From NCBI RefSeq assembly GCF_905220365.1, contig NC_061126.1, forward strand, positions 12,028,001-12,092,000: DNA of 64,000 bases, given 5' to 3'. Shown in pieces: positions 24,331 to 36,692 of the stretch (its first letter is position 1; the number at the start of each line of letters is the position of its first letter). This stretch comes from Vanessa cardui. Taxonomy: Eukaryota; Arthropoda; Insecta; Lepidoptera; Nymphalidae. The notes under the pieces were generated by a model. That model searched no databases and was not told where the DNA came from. It saw nothing but the letters and a program-made list of their open reading frames with translations. The position numbers and the translations under genes are program-made.

Positions 24331-26177
24331 CATTAATTAATCACCAAAGTTGGTATTTTGAGACATTCAGTATAATGATGTCACATTACACGGGTGAAAC
24401 GAAGTGTTAACTTCGCATTTTTTTTTTCAATAGTCATTATATTATGTTTCTTTGCTGTCAAAGGGCTTTTGTGTCTCTTGAGTATTGGAAGCTTATTCCT
24501 GCATATTACTTCAAAAATGATTGGTGGCGCATATATCAGAAATCATTTGGCATGTACAGATTTCCTCGCGACATTTTTTTTTTCAAAACTAAACCACGTA
24601 TGTATATTATTATAATTTAAGCTTTTACCAAATAACTTCTGAACTGTTTTTTTTTTTTTCAAATTACTAAATGGAAATGATATGTTTTAATAGCGTTTTT
24701 TATTTTATCATTATTTTTTAAAAGTATATATAGTTGTTAATACAATAAATTCAAAGCTATAATCAATATGATATAATAAAATACGAAACAACATAGCAAT
24801 TCGAAACGCAATGTCGCTACCAGAGTCATGAATTTCATCCAAGTTAATGGATTGTATTTAATCTTGAAATGAATAGGAACCGTTTTTATTGTCAGGTATA
24901 TCTTTTATTTTATACCCCGTGCCTATTTTCATTTGTCACAGATATTTCGCGAATGTAATATTTTAAATGATTAAAACGTTTAATTCTTGTATTAAATTTA
25001 ATGCATAACTCATTAGTTATGTAAAAGGAAAGAGAAATCCGACCATAGTGTTATCTTTTTTTGAGGTCATCAAAGTTCACCGATAGTATATTGAAGCCTC
25101 GGATTATAAAAGGCGTAATTCAACAAAACCATGACGAAAAACAAGTGTTAATGTAGCTGTTGTATCAATAAGGATATCGTTTAGGGAAAATGTGTTTTTT
25201 TTTTCAGTAGAATGACTTTATTTTAGTGACGGTTGCTTAAATCTGATTAAAATTTTAAAATAAGAATGTCTTATAAGCCTAATGAAATAATATAATCCGT
25301 AATGACATGTGATTCCTAGCATATAAATTGAATATAGTTGGAAGGTATTACAAGGGAATTTCAGCGTAGATAATAATCGACTTGAGTCCGTATTTTACGT
25401 ACAATCTACCGTGTTCAAGGTTTCTATATTTTACTATCGTTATAACTAACTGTCATATGTTATCAAATTTATTACTCCAAATGATAAATGTATATTAGCT
25501 GAATATATATTATTAATTTCTAGGAAGCACCATTGATTATAAGCTGCAATGGAGCCCTCATATTAATAGGTAGGCGAATAGATTGAACTCTACTGTTCGC
25601 GGTTAGAAAATTCAATCTTTGATTTATGTGGGTACGACGCCGTATTCACTACAGATATTATCACAGTATAATTTCGTATGTTCGTAAAAAATATGGCTTA
25701 TGTAGAATTTTTCCTTATATTATTAGGACACCGCGTAGTCAGGTGTTGTATTGAATAATTATAAAACAAATGATTCTGAACTCTTTTGATAAAAACATAC
25801 CTACGGAATGAAACAAACACTGAAACAGAAAGATAAAAAATTGCATTATAAATAAAATTGTTGCAAAAAAAGTATGAAAAATCCCGCTAAATTTCTTTGA
25901 CCCATGACTTTTACGAAGATTTTTTTAAAACGTTTTTGCTTAGTTGCTACCTTATTGTGTATCTATGTATGTATATGTCTTCTAAACTATTCCTGAAAGT
26001 TTTAAGAAACGCGATTATATCGTCGAACAGTATATAATTGAATTCCATTCGACAGCTCAAGCCATACTGTTCCCCCATTAAAATATCGACTCCCCACCAA
26101 GCCGTTAAGCAATCCCCATCTCATCAATTAGTAGTGCCGACATTCATTTAAACATCTACCTTCTGTTGTATTCATTC
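24331..26177. other. 1.8-kb AT-rich stretch
   Basis: No coding or repeat signal found. The 73-codon hydrophobic ORF at 24394-24615 is AT-driven and unsupported. Confidence 0.35.
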
Positions 26178-26393
26178 AAGTGTTAACTCGATGTTTCCTA
26201 ACATATATATATAATTAGTCGTTAGTTTCATTATTGACGTTTGATTTGACAGTTTCGACGAATCGATGTTTATATATGTATGTGTGTGTGTGTATATGTA
26301 TACAGGCACAAGTAGTGTCGAGTGAAGGGCAATGTAAGTGCTGATATCTATGAGCGTCATAATTAGTCGTTAGGAAACGTCTAGTTAACACTT
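26177..26393. mobile_element. candidate MITE with 25-bp terminal inverted repeats
   Basis: AAGTGTTAACTCGATGTTTC at the left pairs with GAAACGTCTAGTTAACACTT at the right (about 22 of 25 positions including the adjoining CTAAC). ATAATTAGTCGTTAG also occurs twice inside (near 26211 and 26359). The 216-bp unit has no coding capacity. The target-site duplication is unclear. Confidence 0.6.
26271..26302. repeat. TATG/TG microsatellite
   Basis: ATATATGTATGTGTGTGTGT continues into TATATGTATAC inside the candidate MITE. Confidence 0.9.
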
Positions 26394-27385
26394 CAATTAA
26401 ATATAAGAACGTAGATGTATATATATTTAATGTACATATGTTTAAATCTATTCGTTGGAAATGTCAAAATCGAATATCATGAAACTGAAAAAAAATTGAA
26501 TACATATAAACTATTTAGTATATATATAAACTATTTAAAATGTATATGTATATAAAAAACGTAAAGACGCATACGAGTACATGAGTCATCTGAATGGCCA
26601 CCATTAAATAGAAATATTGGTATTTTAAGAAATATTAATAACTCTTTTAAAAACAAAGATCTTATATTCTTTGCGCCTCTACACTGGCATACCCAAATTT
26701 CAAACAGACATAGTACTAATAATCCTGTCGAAATTAACAAAAAGTTGTGGTAAACAGTTACGCTTGAGTATAACATCAGTAGTGGAATAAGTTTCAAGTA
26801 AATAGAAAGTCCAAGATCAGTACCAATTTGTAACACAACGCGAATTATTTTCAACTTGCACTATATCTGAAATTTATTCTATATCACTAAAAGTGTAGAA
26901 ATAGTAAACAGACCCGTACCTCGAAACCACTATTGTATTATAATATGTACATCTGCACATGAAAAGCTTATATTGAACGTGTACCGTTTCTATCAGTCAC
27001 GCGTTTCACTCGATTTTCCATATTTTTGAAGTGGTGTGTCGCGAAGTGCCTTCGGAGAATGAAATATAATATTTCAATTTCATTTATATTACAATTTGTT
27101 CTCTTTTGACAAAAAATATTTATATATAAAAAGGTATTTCAATCAGCTTATCCAGAGACGTGCTTCTCTGCCATTGCCAAAGGGTAATCTGAAAAAAAGT
27201 GATTATAGGCTAATTTCCGATCACTGCCTGGTCCACTGGTATTTAAAGTAGGTCACTCGTAGGTGCTCTTTAGTTTTATAAATTTCATTCGATATGTTTT
27301 TTCCTCGTGTTCTTTAATAAATCGATAAATGCCTGAAATGATTTCCATGTTCATCGCGTTTTTAAAAAAAATCTTCTTTCAAAGA
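26394..27385. other. AT-rich stretch with one unsupported ORF
   Basis: A minus-strand frame of 107 codons (26531-26854) is rich in hydrophobic residues. I see no receptor, transporter or other family motif and no splice context, so it is not called as a gene. Confidence 0.3.
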
Positions 27386-27656
27386 CCGAGATGGCCCAGT
27401 GGTTAGAACGCGTGCATCTTAACCGATGATTTTGGGTTCAAACCCAGGCAAGCACCACTATATATAAGTGCTTATTTTGTGTTTATAATTCATCTCGTGC
27501 TCGGCGGCAAAAAAAAAACATTGCGAAGAAACCTGCATGTGACTAATTTCATTGAAGTTCTGCCACACGAACAGCGTGGTGGAATATGTTCTAAGCCCTC
27601 TCCTTAATAGTACAGGAGGTCATTAGCCCAGCATTAGGAAATTTACAGGCTGTTAC
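27386..27656 (+). mobile_element. SINE family A with internal deletion
   Basis: Clean head: CCGAGATGGCCCAGTGGTTA and a B box GGGTTCAAACCC. About 30 bp are missing between GTTCTGCCACAC and GAACAGCGTGGTGG. The tail is GGCTGTTACTTTTTTTT, the (ACTTT)-like type. Confidence 0.93.
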
Positions 27657-27889
27657 TTTTTTTTAAAAAAAAAAACGTTAATAAATAACTTTTCTTAGTT
27701 CGGAAATAACATAAATTAATAGTTTATTACACCTTCACGCTCGTAATTGGGCGGTTAAGAAAATGCCTCCACTTATTTGTTTTGGAGTTTTATCCACCGC
27801 GCTACTCCAAAGCGAATTGGTTTTATTTTTATTCTCATTTCACATAGATTGACAAACGCCACCTCTCATAGACTGCAGCACTTACATTG

Positions 27890-28075
27890 GCCTTCCCTGT
27901 CATCTCTTGTGCCTATAGTTACAGCAACTAGCTCATCCTTTAAAACGGAACAATACTAAGTATAGTTATACTTACAGTTGTATGGCGGTAGAAAATATTA
28001 TGAAAGATAGAATTTTTTATTTGATAAGTGGATGATACCTATCCTAACAAACTCGCAACACCCTACAACTCATTA
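27890..28075 (+). repeat. repeat family B, diverged copy
   Basis: TCTTGTGCCTATAGTTACAG, CTCATCCTTTAAAACGGAAC and GTATGGCGGTAGAA lead to GGATGATACCTATCC. The 60-codon ORF at 27777-27959 overlaps and is not a gene. Confidence 0.65.
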
Positions 28076-29045
28076 AATAAATTGTAATATATTTTTGATG
28101 TATTCTGCAAAATCAAATGCGTATCTGCAAAACCAAATAGGATGAATTAAAATTAAAAGCTTCGGACGGAAGAACGATTTAGACAATGTATTTAAGTGGG
28201 AGTTAGGTTTGAAACTAACTCGGATTCCCGTCAGCCTAGATCCACAAGTGGCGAAAGTTTTAAATTCAATCAATTTCTAGTTCAGAAAATCCTCTTCAAA
28301 GTTTACGTATTTCACAGCAGAAGTTTAACGTTTCTATATTTTTTCGCTGTTTGTATACAGATATGAATAGAAATGTAATGGATCTAGAAAAATTAAAATA
28401 CAATCCAAAAAGAGCTCAAGAGATAAGTACGCGAAATTATTCATTATAAAATAAATGCAAAATTGTTTCTAATTGTTTGTAATCCAAAGTTATTACGCGA
28501 AACACATGGCAGTGAAGACTGCATTGACTATCGAGTCGAAAATATGAAACAACTAGATTCTGGTAGAAGTATAACAAGACCTGCGAGTAATCGAGTCAGA
28601 GGTGCTCCGCTGCGAATTATAAGAGTCGTAACTTCCTCTTGTGTGATTATTATTGTTCAAAGGGAGAGCCTAGAACTGGATCAGAAAAGGACAGACACAG
28701 ACAAAGTAATGATAGCAAATTCGTGATATACACTGATCCCGCAGCTCTTTTTAGCTATCTATCCCAGGATGCCCATCAAAAAGGTTTTAGTAGGAAATCT
28801 CAAATACCCCGGTTCCAATATGAAAAAATTGTAAAATATAATACGAGCAGGAATAATAAAATCACTTTAACTATTTTAAAATTGGAATTGTTATGTATCA
28901 TTTGCTGATTCCATTCCATTCTTTTATTATTCAAATTTAAGTTTACGTATTTCTCGACAAACATAGTATTCATGAATTCTCAGAATGTTTCTTGAATTTC
29001 AGAACAATATTATGCTTTAAAAGCCAAATACTGCAGAGAAACTAC
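28076..29045. other. stretch with overlapping unsupported ORFs
   Basis: Open frames at 28463-28726 and 28639-28908 (+, 87 and 89 codons) overlap in different frames and carry no recognisable motif. The part at 28500-28720 is less AT-rich than the background. Confidence 0.3.
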
Positions 29046-29160
29046 TGTGATGTCTCTCTTGTGGACAACTGCCATCAAGTTCGATTCCTTTAACGAATTA
29101 TGTTTGCTCTTCCGATATATTCGACAAGTTCAGATCGGGTGCATATATTGAAAATGCTAC
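29046..29160 (+). repeat. dispersed repeat I, copy 1
   Basis: TCAAGTTCGATTCCTTTAAC, then GAATTATGTTTGCTCTTCCG and TATTCGACAAGTTCAGAT, parallel the copy at 34419-34541. In one shared frame both can be read with F-D-x-F-N-E-x-C-L conserved. Confidence 0.7.
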
Positions 29161-30022
29161 TTTGAAAACAACGTTGCTCTTTACTGCTATTGCTTTGATA
29201 GCCAATAACTTTAATTATACAAATGTGAAATGTTTATGGACTATTTGATTTTTGTTACAAGTACCTTTGAAACAAAATTTATTTATTAATGGCCTTCGCG
29301 AATACTGGCTGGTACGATTTTTTTTAATCATAATCTCCATCTTACCACGGTTTGTATTTTAAAGCCAAATACCTACAATAATTTAGTTTTTTTTATATAT
29401 TATTTTATATCTAATAAGATAAGTACATATATGTATGCATTTTCGATATCAGGTGCTGTACATTATTTTATTTAACTTTTAAATATATTAATATGTCACT
29501 GTATTTATTTATTATGATTTTATCTGTTTTCAACCGACTTCCAAAAGGAGGAGGTTATCAATTCGTCTGTATTTTTTTTTTTTTTTTTTTTTATGTTTGT
29601 TACCTCATAACTTTTGACTGGGTGGACCGATTTTGATTATTTTTTTTTTGTTTGAAAGGTAGTGCTTCCCGTGGGGTCCCATTTTTTTTTAATTTTTTTC
29701 CGATGATGATATCCGTATGAAAACGACATAAGTCTTAATTTTGCATTATGTATATGCGCGACAAATAGGTGAATAACTCAAAATCACGTTTACCAATTTT
29801 GATGACTGTAGTAGTAGACTGAGTAGTTTGGTGAAAGTTTGGTAAGGTTCTGTGCACAGGATCCATGACAAATTAAGGGAACGGGAGGGAACGGAACAAT
29901 TCTGAGGAGCACGTTAGCAATACTCGGTCGAATCTTTCATTTATGGGTTACTTGGATATTTGAATCACCTTCCGGAACGTGGTTATGTTCATGTTATTGT
30001 CATAATCGAATATTATAATCAA

Positions 30023-30274
30023 CTAGCGACCCGCCCCGACTTCTCACGGGTGCAATACTGATACTAAATATACTAAAGAATTTGTTTATTTACGACATCA
30101 CATTGCAATCTTCTAAAATTGTCAGTGTTTCTTTACTATATTGTTTATGTATTATATACACAAACCTTCCCCTTGAATCACACTATCTTTTAAAAAAAAC
30201 CGCATCAAAATCCGTTGCGTAGATTTAAAGATATAGGGACAGAGAAAGCGACTTTGTTTTATACTATGTAGTGA
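30023..30274 (+). repeat. repeat family C nested in element K
   Basis: CTAGCGACCCGCCCCGACTT to CGACTTTGTTTTATACTATG, the cleanest plus-strand copy. It interrupts element K, so it is presumably younger. Confidence 0.88.
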
Positions 30275-30622
30275 TGGAACTCCTATACGGCTTGCAGTTA
30301 GGGTGCGATATGGGGCAGAATTTCTTACTATCTTTAATCAAATTTTGTGTATGTGATGTGATGTCATATGATGTCCGAAATATAGTTGGTCTTTTTCAAA
30401 GTTTTTTTGCTGAGTTCGATTACAGCTCTTTCGAGGGATCCTTGTAGTTTACGCCGCGTGACGTATTAAATCCGCATTTTCGAAAGTCTATTTTTGCTTT
30501 ATTCGCAAGATTCTTTTGAAATTGTCCTCGAAGTAGTTTCTTACTCATATAAACGGAACGCTTAATCTATCCATATTAAAAAAAATTAGTTAGTCAACAT
30601 CAGCTTCACTCAAAATCAAAAA

Positions 30623-31219
30623 ATAAATAAAAATTTTAACAAAAAGAAAAACCGACTTCAAACAAAACACTATTTTAAAACAAATGAATATGCACGAAAA
30701 AGTAATAAAAATAAATGCGTATTCAACATATTTTTTAGAGTCTTCCTAAGTTAAATTAAAAGAAAAATATTAGACTACTTAAAACTCGATTAACGATTAT
30801 ATCATGTAGTTATAATTATTGTTATATTTGGAGTCGGTGTCAGCCAATAAAACCCTACAGTATATCTATCAAAAAACAATACGAGAATACTTTAACAAAT
30901 ATGTTTTTTACAAATTACCTTTTACACAATAATATACTGGATCAATCAAGGGGCTCGTATCGCTTCTTTCTTTTGATTGTTGTGGCAAGGGCACCGTGGC
31001 TGACACCGGCTCCAAATATACCAATAACTATAACTACATGATATAATCGTTAATCGACTTTTAAGTAGTCTAATATTTTTCTTTTAATTTAACTTAGGAA
31101 GACTCTAAAAATATGTTGAATACGCATTTATTTTTATTACTTTTTCGTGCATATTCATTTGTTTTAAAATAGTGTTTTGTTTGAAGTCGGTTTTTCTTTT
31201 TGTTAAAATTTTTATTTAT
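30623..31219. repeat. long inverted repeat (foldback), 223-bp arms
   Basis: The left arm 30623-30846 and right arm 30997-31219 are reverse complements with about five differences. They surround a 150-bp centre (30847-30996). Outer ends are ATAAATAAAAATTTTAAC then AAAAAGAAAAACCGACTTC. The centre recurs almost unchanged, in the opposite orientation, at 63798-63944. Confidence 0.95.
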
Positions 31220-32565
31220 GTTCGCCCCTATCTATTGTTCACACCCTTCTATATCTGTTTCTCTCCTCTACTTTAAGGTTGCTTCTCTACTGGAAGAGAT
31301 CGCTATTTGGTAAGACCGACTCTTGTGTATCTTTCTCAGTCATTAATTTGTTTGGAGCTCTTAAGTGTCAAAATGTATGTGTTTCCAGAAATTGAATTTG
31401 TAAAAGCTTTATTTGTGACTCACACTGCTACAGGAAACTATATTAAAAAGTCCACTTTCACATAATAATAATATAATAATAAGAGCAACGACACAAAAAG
31501 AAAGGTTACCCGGCATTGAAACTCAGGGAAGCATACAATGACCCGCAAAGTTCAACGCTGATTTTGAATGTCCGTCTCAGAAGGTTTCGCCTTTTTAGCA
31601 ATAATTCCTTTGCGATATTCATGGTACTCTAATGGTACTTTATATTTTTTAGGAACCATGCAATATACTTATAATTCCATATATTTAAATTGTTATTTTA
31701 CTATCAATGATAAGAGCTATGGTTTTTTGAGGATTGGGTTGAAATTAAAATTAATGATGACGGGCTGCATGCTTGTCGGGTGTTTTTATTTAACTTTACC
31801 CATTAATACGTATATGATTAAATTTATAAGTGAAGTCTATACCAGTTCCACTGAAACAATTGATTACTAACAACCTGTTTTTGTGTTGATGTACTAAGTC
31901 GTTTGTCATATTATGAACTAAATAAGTATTTGTTTTGAATTCTTTTTTCAAACTTACACTCGTTTCTAATTTAAATATATGTATTGTAACGAATCGAATA
32001 GAAAAAAAAATATTTCGAAGATAACTTGAAAAATAATAAGACTTTAAAATAAAGTTTCGAAACGATTTACAGATAAAAATGTTATGCCACAAAAGATGAG
32101 AAAAACATCTTATAAGTTTCGAATTGTTTATTTCAAAGTTTCAAGCATTTTCGTTGAAGGTAAGCGGAGAATAATAGCTACAAAGCGGTGAACTCTAACC
32201 TTCTTTGTAGTCTGATCCATTGAAGTTGTAAAATCAGTTGTCCCCTAAACCTTAAAGAGGATTTGTTCTGTATATTATTCTTGAAAGATACTTTAAGCCT
32301 ACGCATTAACTATTTATAAAATATCATATGTTATGCTGGTTTTTTAAGCATCCAGTTATGCTTTTATTGAATAAATTGATTTGTGTTATATTTTTGTTTA
32401 ATTGTATGTGTGATTATAATAAATGCGATTAAAAATATTCCAATTCAGAACTGTTGTTATAGCTTGGAGAAGGCCTACGTTAAATGTAATAGAGCTAATC
32501 TAAGTATATTAATTATATGAATGAGAAAGTAAGTCTGAGCATCTGTGTATCTTTTATGTATTCTA
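31220..32565. other. stretch with unsupported ORFs
   Basis: Overlapping open frames of 100 codons (+, 31568-31870) and 98 codons (-, 31796-32092) lie here. Neither shows a recognisable domain, and composition is AT-driven. Confidence 0.3.
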
Positions 32566-32866
32566 GTCGAGATGGCCCAGTGGTTAGAACGCGCGCATCT
32601 TTACCGATGATTGCGGGTTCAAACCCTGGAAAACACCGCTGATCCATGTGCTTAATTTGTGCTTATAATTCATCTCGTGCTCAGCGGTGATGGAAGATAT
32701 CGTGAGGAAACCTGCAAGTGTCAAATTTCATAGAAATTCTGCCATATGTGTATTCCACCAACCCGCATTGGAACGGCGTGGTGGAATATGTTCCAAACGT
32801 TTTCGTCGAAGGGAGATGAGGCCTTTAGCTCAGTAGTGGGAATTTACAAGCTGTTGTAATTGTTGT
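32566..32866 (+). mobile_element. SINE family A, full-length
   Basis: Head TCGAGATGGCCCAGTGGTTA, B box GCGGGTTCAAACCC, body CTCGTGCTCAGCGGTGATGG and CAACCCGCATTGGAACGGCG, end GTGGGAATTTACAAGCTGTT with a (GTT)-type tail. One of the most complete copies. Confidence 0.95.
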
Positions 32867-33600
32867 ATGTATGTGTCCTTTCAGAGATTTCAAGCTTTCT
32901 CCATACGAAATTTCATAAATATCGGTTCAGTAGTTTCCTCTAGGATAACGACAACAACAACTTACATTGTTTTTACCAAAAACCTGACCTCTAACCAACT
33001 TTTTTTCTAATTAACTATAAAAATAATTATTTTTATAAAATTTTGTTAAACGTCAAATTATTGGACAATCTTCAACTTTAGGGGTTTTGGAATTATTCTT
33101 TATCACTTGCGTGTTTCAAGTTAATTGCTTTTTTGCGATTGGTCTTAGAATGCAATATACTTTTGACGTCATCTCTTATCTGTATATTTATGCAAATGAA
33201 TGAAACAACATAGATAATGTTAGGACTGGAAATAAAACTTGTATTGTGGCTGTTACAACACGTTACTAAAATACCAAAGTAAACACCAATCACGCAGTTC
33301 AGTTTGGTTATTCTAAATTGAAATATTTAAAAAAAGCCGTTACATGTAACGTGGCTTACATTTAAAATCGAATTCCCATTTAAAATTTAACTGATTCGAT
33401 CAACTATTTCAAATGTAACAAAAACAACGTCCCTAAAATCGCTACGTTGTACATGAAAGGCTTATAGCCGATATGTTCCATATATTATGTATGCTGATCA
33501 CGTGGCTTACTCAATTATCTATGCAGTGAAGTGAGGTGTCACAAAGCCTCGTCATACGGGAGTTGGTACGTGGGACTTTCACTTTCATATGACACTAGTC

Positions 33601-33780
33601 TATTAATATTATAAATGTGAAAGTAACTCTGTTTGTCTGTCTGTCTTTGGCTCTTTCACGAGCAAACCGCTGCACCGAATTTGATTAAATTCTATATGAA
33701 ACAAACTTGAACTCCATGAAAGGATATAGGCTACTTTTTCTGCCTGACACGTGACAACTAACACCCTAAAACGCTAGCAA
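33601..33780 (+). repeat. repeat family H copy
   Basis: TATTAATATTATAAATGTGA then AAGTAACTCTGTTTGTCTGT, the AAACCGCTGCACCGAATTTG block and ATATAGGCTACTTTTTCTGC. This is the best plus-strand example. Confidence 0.8.
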
Positions 33781-34033
33781 GTACTTGTATTTCACATTTG
33801 CAAAAATAAATAGTAATAGGACTACTTAAGTTTAATATATCTTTCATGTGAAAAATATATAACCGAGCTTTGAATTGGTAAAACGTAATCACAGGCCGTA
33901 ACGGAAAACGGGATGACGTTTGACGACCTCTTATGACGTCATGTCCACTTTTTGCCACCTCTCTACACTCTTAAACGTAAGTGTATATGTATACGAAGTT
34001 ACTAAATACTATTAAGAGACTTGCAAGACTTTT

Positions 34034-34064
34034 TTTATTGAAGTATTAACCGTACTTCAATAAA
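34034..34064. repeat. perfect 12-bp inverted repeat
   Basis: TTTATTGAAGTA (34034-34045) and TACTTCAATAAA (34053-34064) pair exactly around a 7-nt loop, TTAACCG. Confidence 0.9.
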
Positions 34065-34418
34065 CGACAATAAACGCCTTGATGAAATAAATTACAAACT
34101 ACAAGCGGATGCCTTTGCATAACAGTGATGTTTATACGCTTTGACAACTTACTATAAAGCCATAAATAATATGATTGTTTTCATAAATATGAACCGAGAA
34201 TATATTTTATTTCACGTGTAATCTCGAAGCAGCGAACTGACATCATTATATAAATATGTAACGATATCAGAATCAAAACAGGTGAATTCCTATTTTCATG
34301 AATTCTATATCCGTGAGAAACACGTTAGCACTTTACAACGAGTTTTGAGTTCTACGTTTCCTTTATCCCAGCAAATATCCAGTATATTCGGTCGAAATAA
34401 CGTACAACAGCTATTCGG

Positions 34419-34541
34419 GTGACATCACGCGAGTGGACATGTCCCATCACGTTCGACTTCTTTAACGAACCGTGTTTGCGCTGTATGGACGTATTTGACA
34501 AGTACAGAAAATTTCACGTGCATCGAAAATTATATTGCTAC
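34419..34541 (+). repeat. dispersed repeat I, copy 2
   Basis: ATCACGTTCGACTTCTTTAA, then CGAACCGTGTTTGCGCTGTA and GTATTTGACAAGTACAG, parallel the copy at 29046. One frame stays open from about 34400 to about 34600. Confidence 0.7.
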
Positions 34542-35497
34542 GTCCCATTGAATGTATTGTCAGTGCTTATTTCAGTTTGTGATTTTCAACAATAAAATAA
34601 ATTAGTACAATCATTATATTGATTGCTTCAAGTATTACGAAGTACTGCAACTAGACTACGATATTAGTATCTGATAAAATTAGACGCGCCTATAAGAAGT
34701 TCCTATTACTATAAAGCTGGAAAGACGCACTTTATTCAAATAATATATGGAGATTATAAACGTAACAATAACTTTTAATTTAACTAAATATTAATTCATA
34801 TCCATGTACGTTCGTTTTCGTTTCATCGTTCTAGTAGTTAGTTAAATCAATTTTAATCAAGAAACCACATCTACGCATATACTATATTACTAAGTTTTTG
34901 TAACGCTGTTGAGCTTTTATGATTGTCAGTGTTAACAAAAGTATAAATCTTAATATGAAAAAAAAATCTGAATAAAAAAATGTCACCAACTTTAATAAGA
35001 TCATAAAAAATGAGAAATTTTGTCAGGAAAACAATCTTAAAACGCATACTCATAAAAGCTATAGTTGTAATTGAAAAAAGGGCCTTCAGTTTTAAGCGAT
35101 TTCAGATAACACGTTCAAATACACAGCTATCGGTTCGTTAGAGAGCTCCGAATAGCGCAATTGTAAAATGAAGCGCTGATAAAACAAACACCGCAGTTCA
35201 TACGAATGTGTTTTTTCAAACGTACGAATAAATCTTCGCAAAATGTAAGGAATTGCAAATTACTTAAAATTAAAAAAAACAACACTAAGAAAAAAGTAAA
35301 TATTTTCATTGCAGGTTTTTTCTCGACGTTAAAATCGGCTGAATGGTGTAGTCACCTTAATTACTGTCTAATTGTATCAGTAGAAGACTCTTGGCGATTA
35401 GGTTAGGCTTTGTGTCTATCGAGGTAGCTGGTACTGAATTAATGTACATCACAGTCATTAAGTGCTAAGAAGCTGCTTAGTATTCTTGTTACTTTGT
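34542..35497. other. AT-rich stretch, nothing recognised
   Basis: Three 60-66 codon ORFs on both strands (34871-35406) are low-complexity and unsupported. Confidence 0.35.
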
Positions 35498-35560
35498 ATT
35501 ACAGGCAGAGGGAACATAGCTTCTTAATATACGGCTTGAAGGATAATTCCATGTCAGCTG
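35498..35560 (-). repeat. possible repeat family B fragment
   Basis: The reverse of GTATTACAGGCAGAGGGAAC matches the GTCCCTTGTGCCTGTAGTTAC region of family B. Very short. Confidence 0.35.
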
Positions 35561-35837
35561 CAAAATTGAAGCAGTTAAAGTACTATTAGAATAACATCAT
35601 CGGAATCGCATTAGCGATGTGAAGAATAGCAAATATTTCTTACATTTACAGTCCAAAATATCAAAAGCAAATTTATCCATTGCATACATAGAGCAGTGTA
35701 ATTTGTTTATTTCTAAGTAGTTATCTCCGAAACTAATAATAAAGAATTAAAAAAGAAACACTTGTAGAGAAATACATTATTTCTAATTGCTGTATTGAAT
35801 TGTATTTTTATAATTTTCTTAATTGATATACTAGTAA

Positions 35838-36032
35838 TAGCCTGCGGCTTAACTCGGGTTGGAGGGTGTTGATTGTCATGTGTCAGGAAAAATAGAAGCC
35901 TATGTCCTTTGTTAGACTTCAAATTAGCTTCATACGAAATTTAATCAAAGTCGGTTCAGATGTTTGATAGTAATAAAGTAATAAAGCGACAGATAGACAA
36001 AATTACTAATTGTCACATTTATAGTATTAATA
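35838..36032 (-). repeat. repeat family H copy
   Basis: It starts GCCTGCGGCTTAACTCGG, has AAATTTAATCAAAGTCGGTT and the dinucleotide-rich CGACAGATAGACAAAATTAC, and ends GTCACATTTATAGTATTAAT. Confidence 0.75.
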
Positions 36033-36600
36033 AAGATTGCATCCGTGCGATGTCAGGGCAGATCACTATCTTATTAAACGTTTGTTATCATAATTACAAT
36101 ATTCATGAAGAAAAAAACAGTTTAGCGAAGCTAAATATACAAGTCGAAATGTTTTTTGAATATAATTATGATAATGATAATAGAAATCGAACGTTAACGT
36201 GAGTTCCCTTTTCCTCAAAGATATATCTTTTTTTAAAAACGCTTTTGATTTCGGGACTCTTGCAAAGTAACACGTACATTCAACTCCCAACCATTAAGCC
36301 TCTGTTTTCTTTATCGAGTTAAAATCGCAAAAGTTCCATATTTTACGTGACGGAAGCCACCTTCACGTCGTTGTGATTATCGCGATTGCTGTTATTGCAA
36401 CGGGTAATATTTTTGTCATCTGTTTCGTAAATGCCTTACATTTTTTCATATACATATACGCTAAATATAATATCTACACTACATACATACATATATATTT
36501 CCATGTTCTATGAAATAAATTTATACTTGTATAAAACAAGAAAACAATATTAATATATTGTTTAGCAATCAATAATAATAATCAATTGAATGCTATATGC

Positions 36601-36692
36601 TTTACACCAACGCGCATCGAAGCAAACCAAACCTTCACCTCAAATAAAGAGGCGTCGTTAGACCAATAGTGAGAAATTTACAGGCTTTAATT
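36601..36692 (+). mobile_element. SINE family A, 3' fragment
   Basis: ACCAACGCGCATCGAAGC, AAACCTTCACCTCAAA and GTGAGAAATTTACAGGCT match the last 90 bp of family A. Confidence 0.75.

Larger units (their letters stand above)
29527..31219 (+). mobile_element. composite element K with GAAGTCGG ends
   Basis: The left end reads TTTTCAACCGACTTCCAAAA then GGAGGAGG. The right end, reversed, reads AACAAAAAGAAAAACCGACT. The two share AACCGACTTC as a short terminal inverted repeat. A 21-T run is at 29572-29592. The body holds no ORF, contains a family C insertion at 30023-30274, and ends in a 597-bp foldback (30623-31219). The copy at 39178 joins the same two end types, which supports one family. Boundaries and superfamily are uncertain. 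Confidence 0.6.

Noticed and set aside
26531..26854. Possible membrane protein or chemoreceptor exon
   Set aside because: Hydrophobicity is expected from AT-rich codons; no family motif or splice-site context was found.
27386..27470. tRNA gene suggested by the GATGGCCCAGTGGTTAGAACGC head with GGGTTCAAACCC
   Set aside because: It is the head of SINE family A, present in many copies with a long shared body.
29527..31219. LTR retrotransposon
   Set aside because: The related ends are inverted, not direct, and no gag, protease or polymerase frame is visible.
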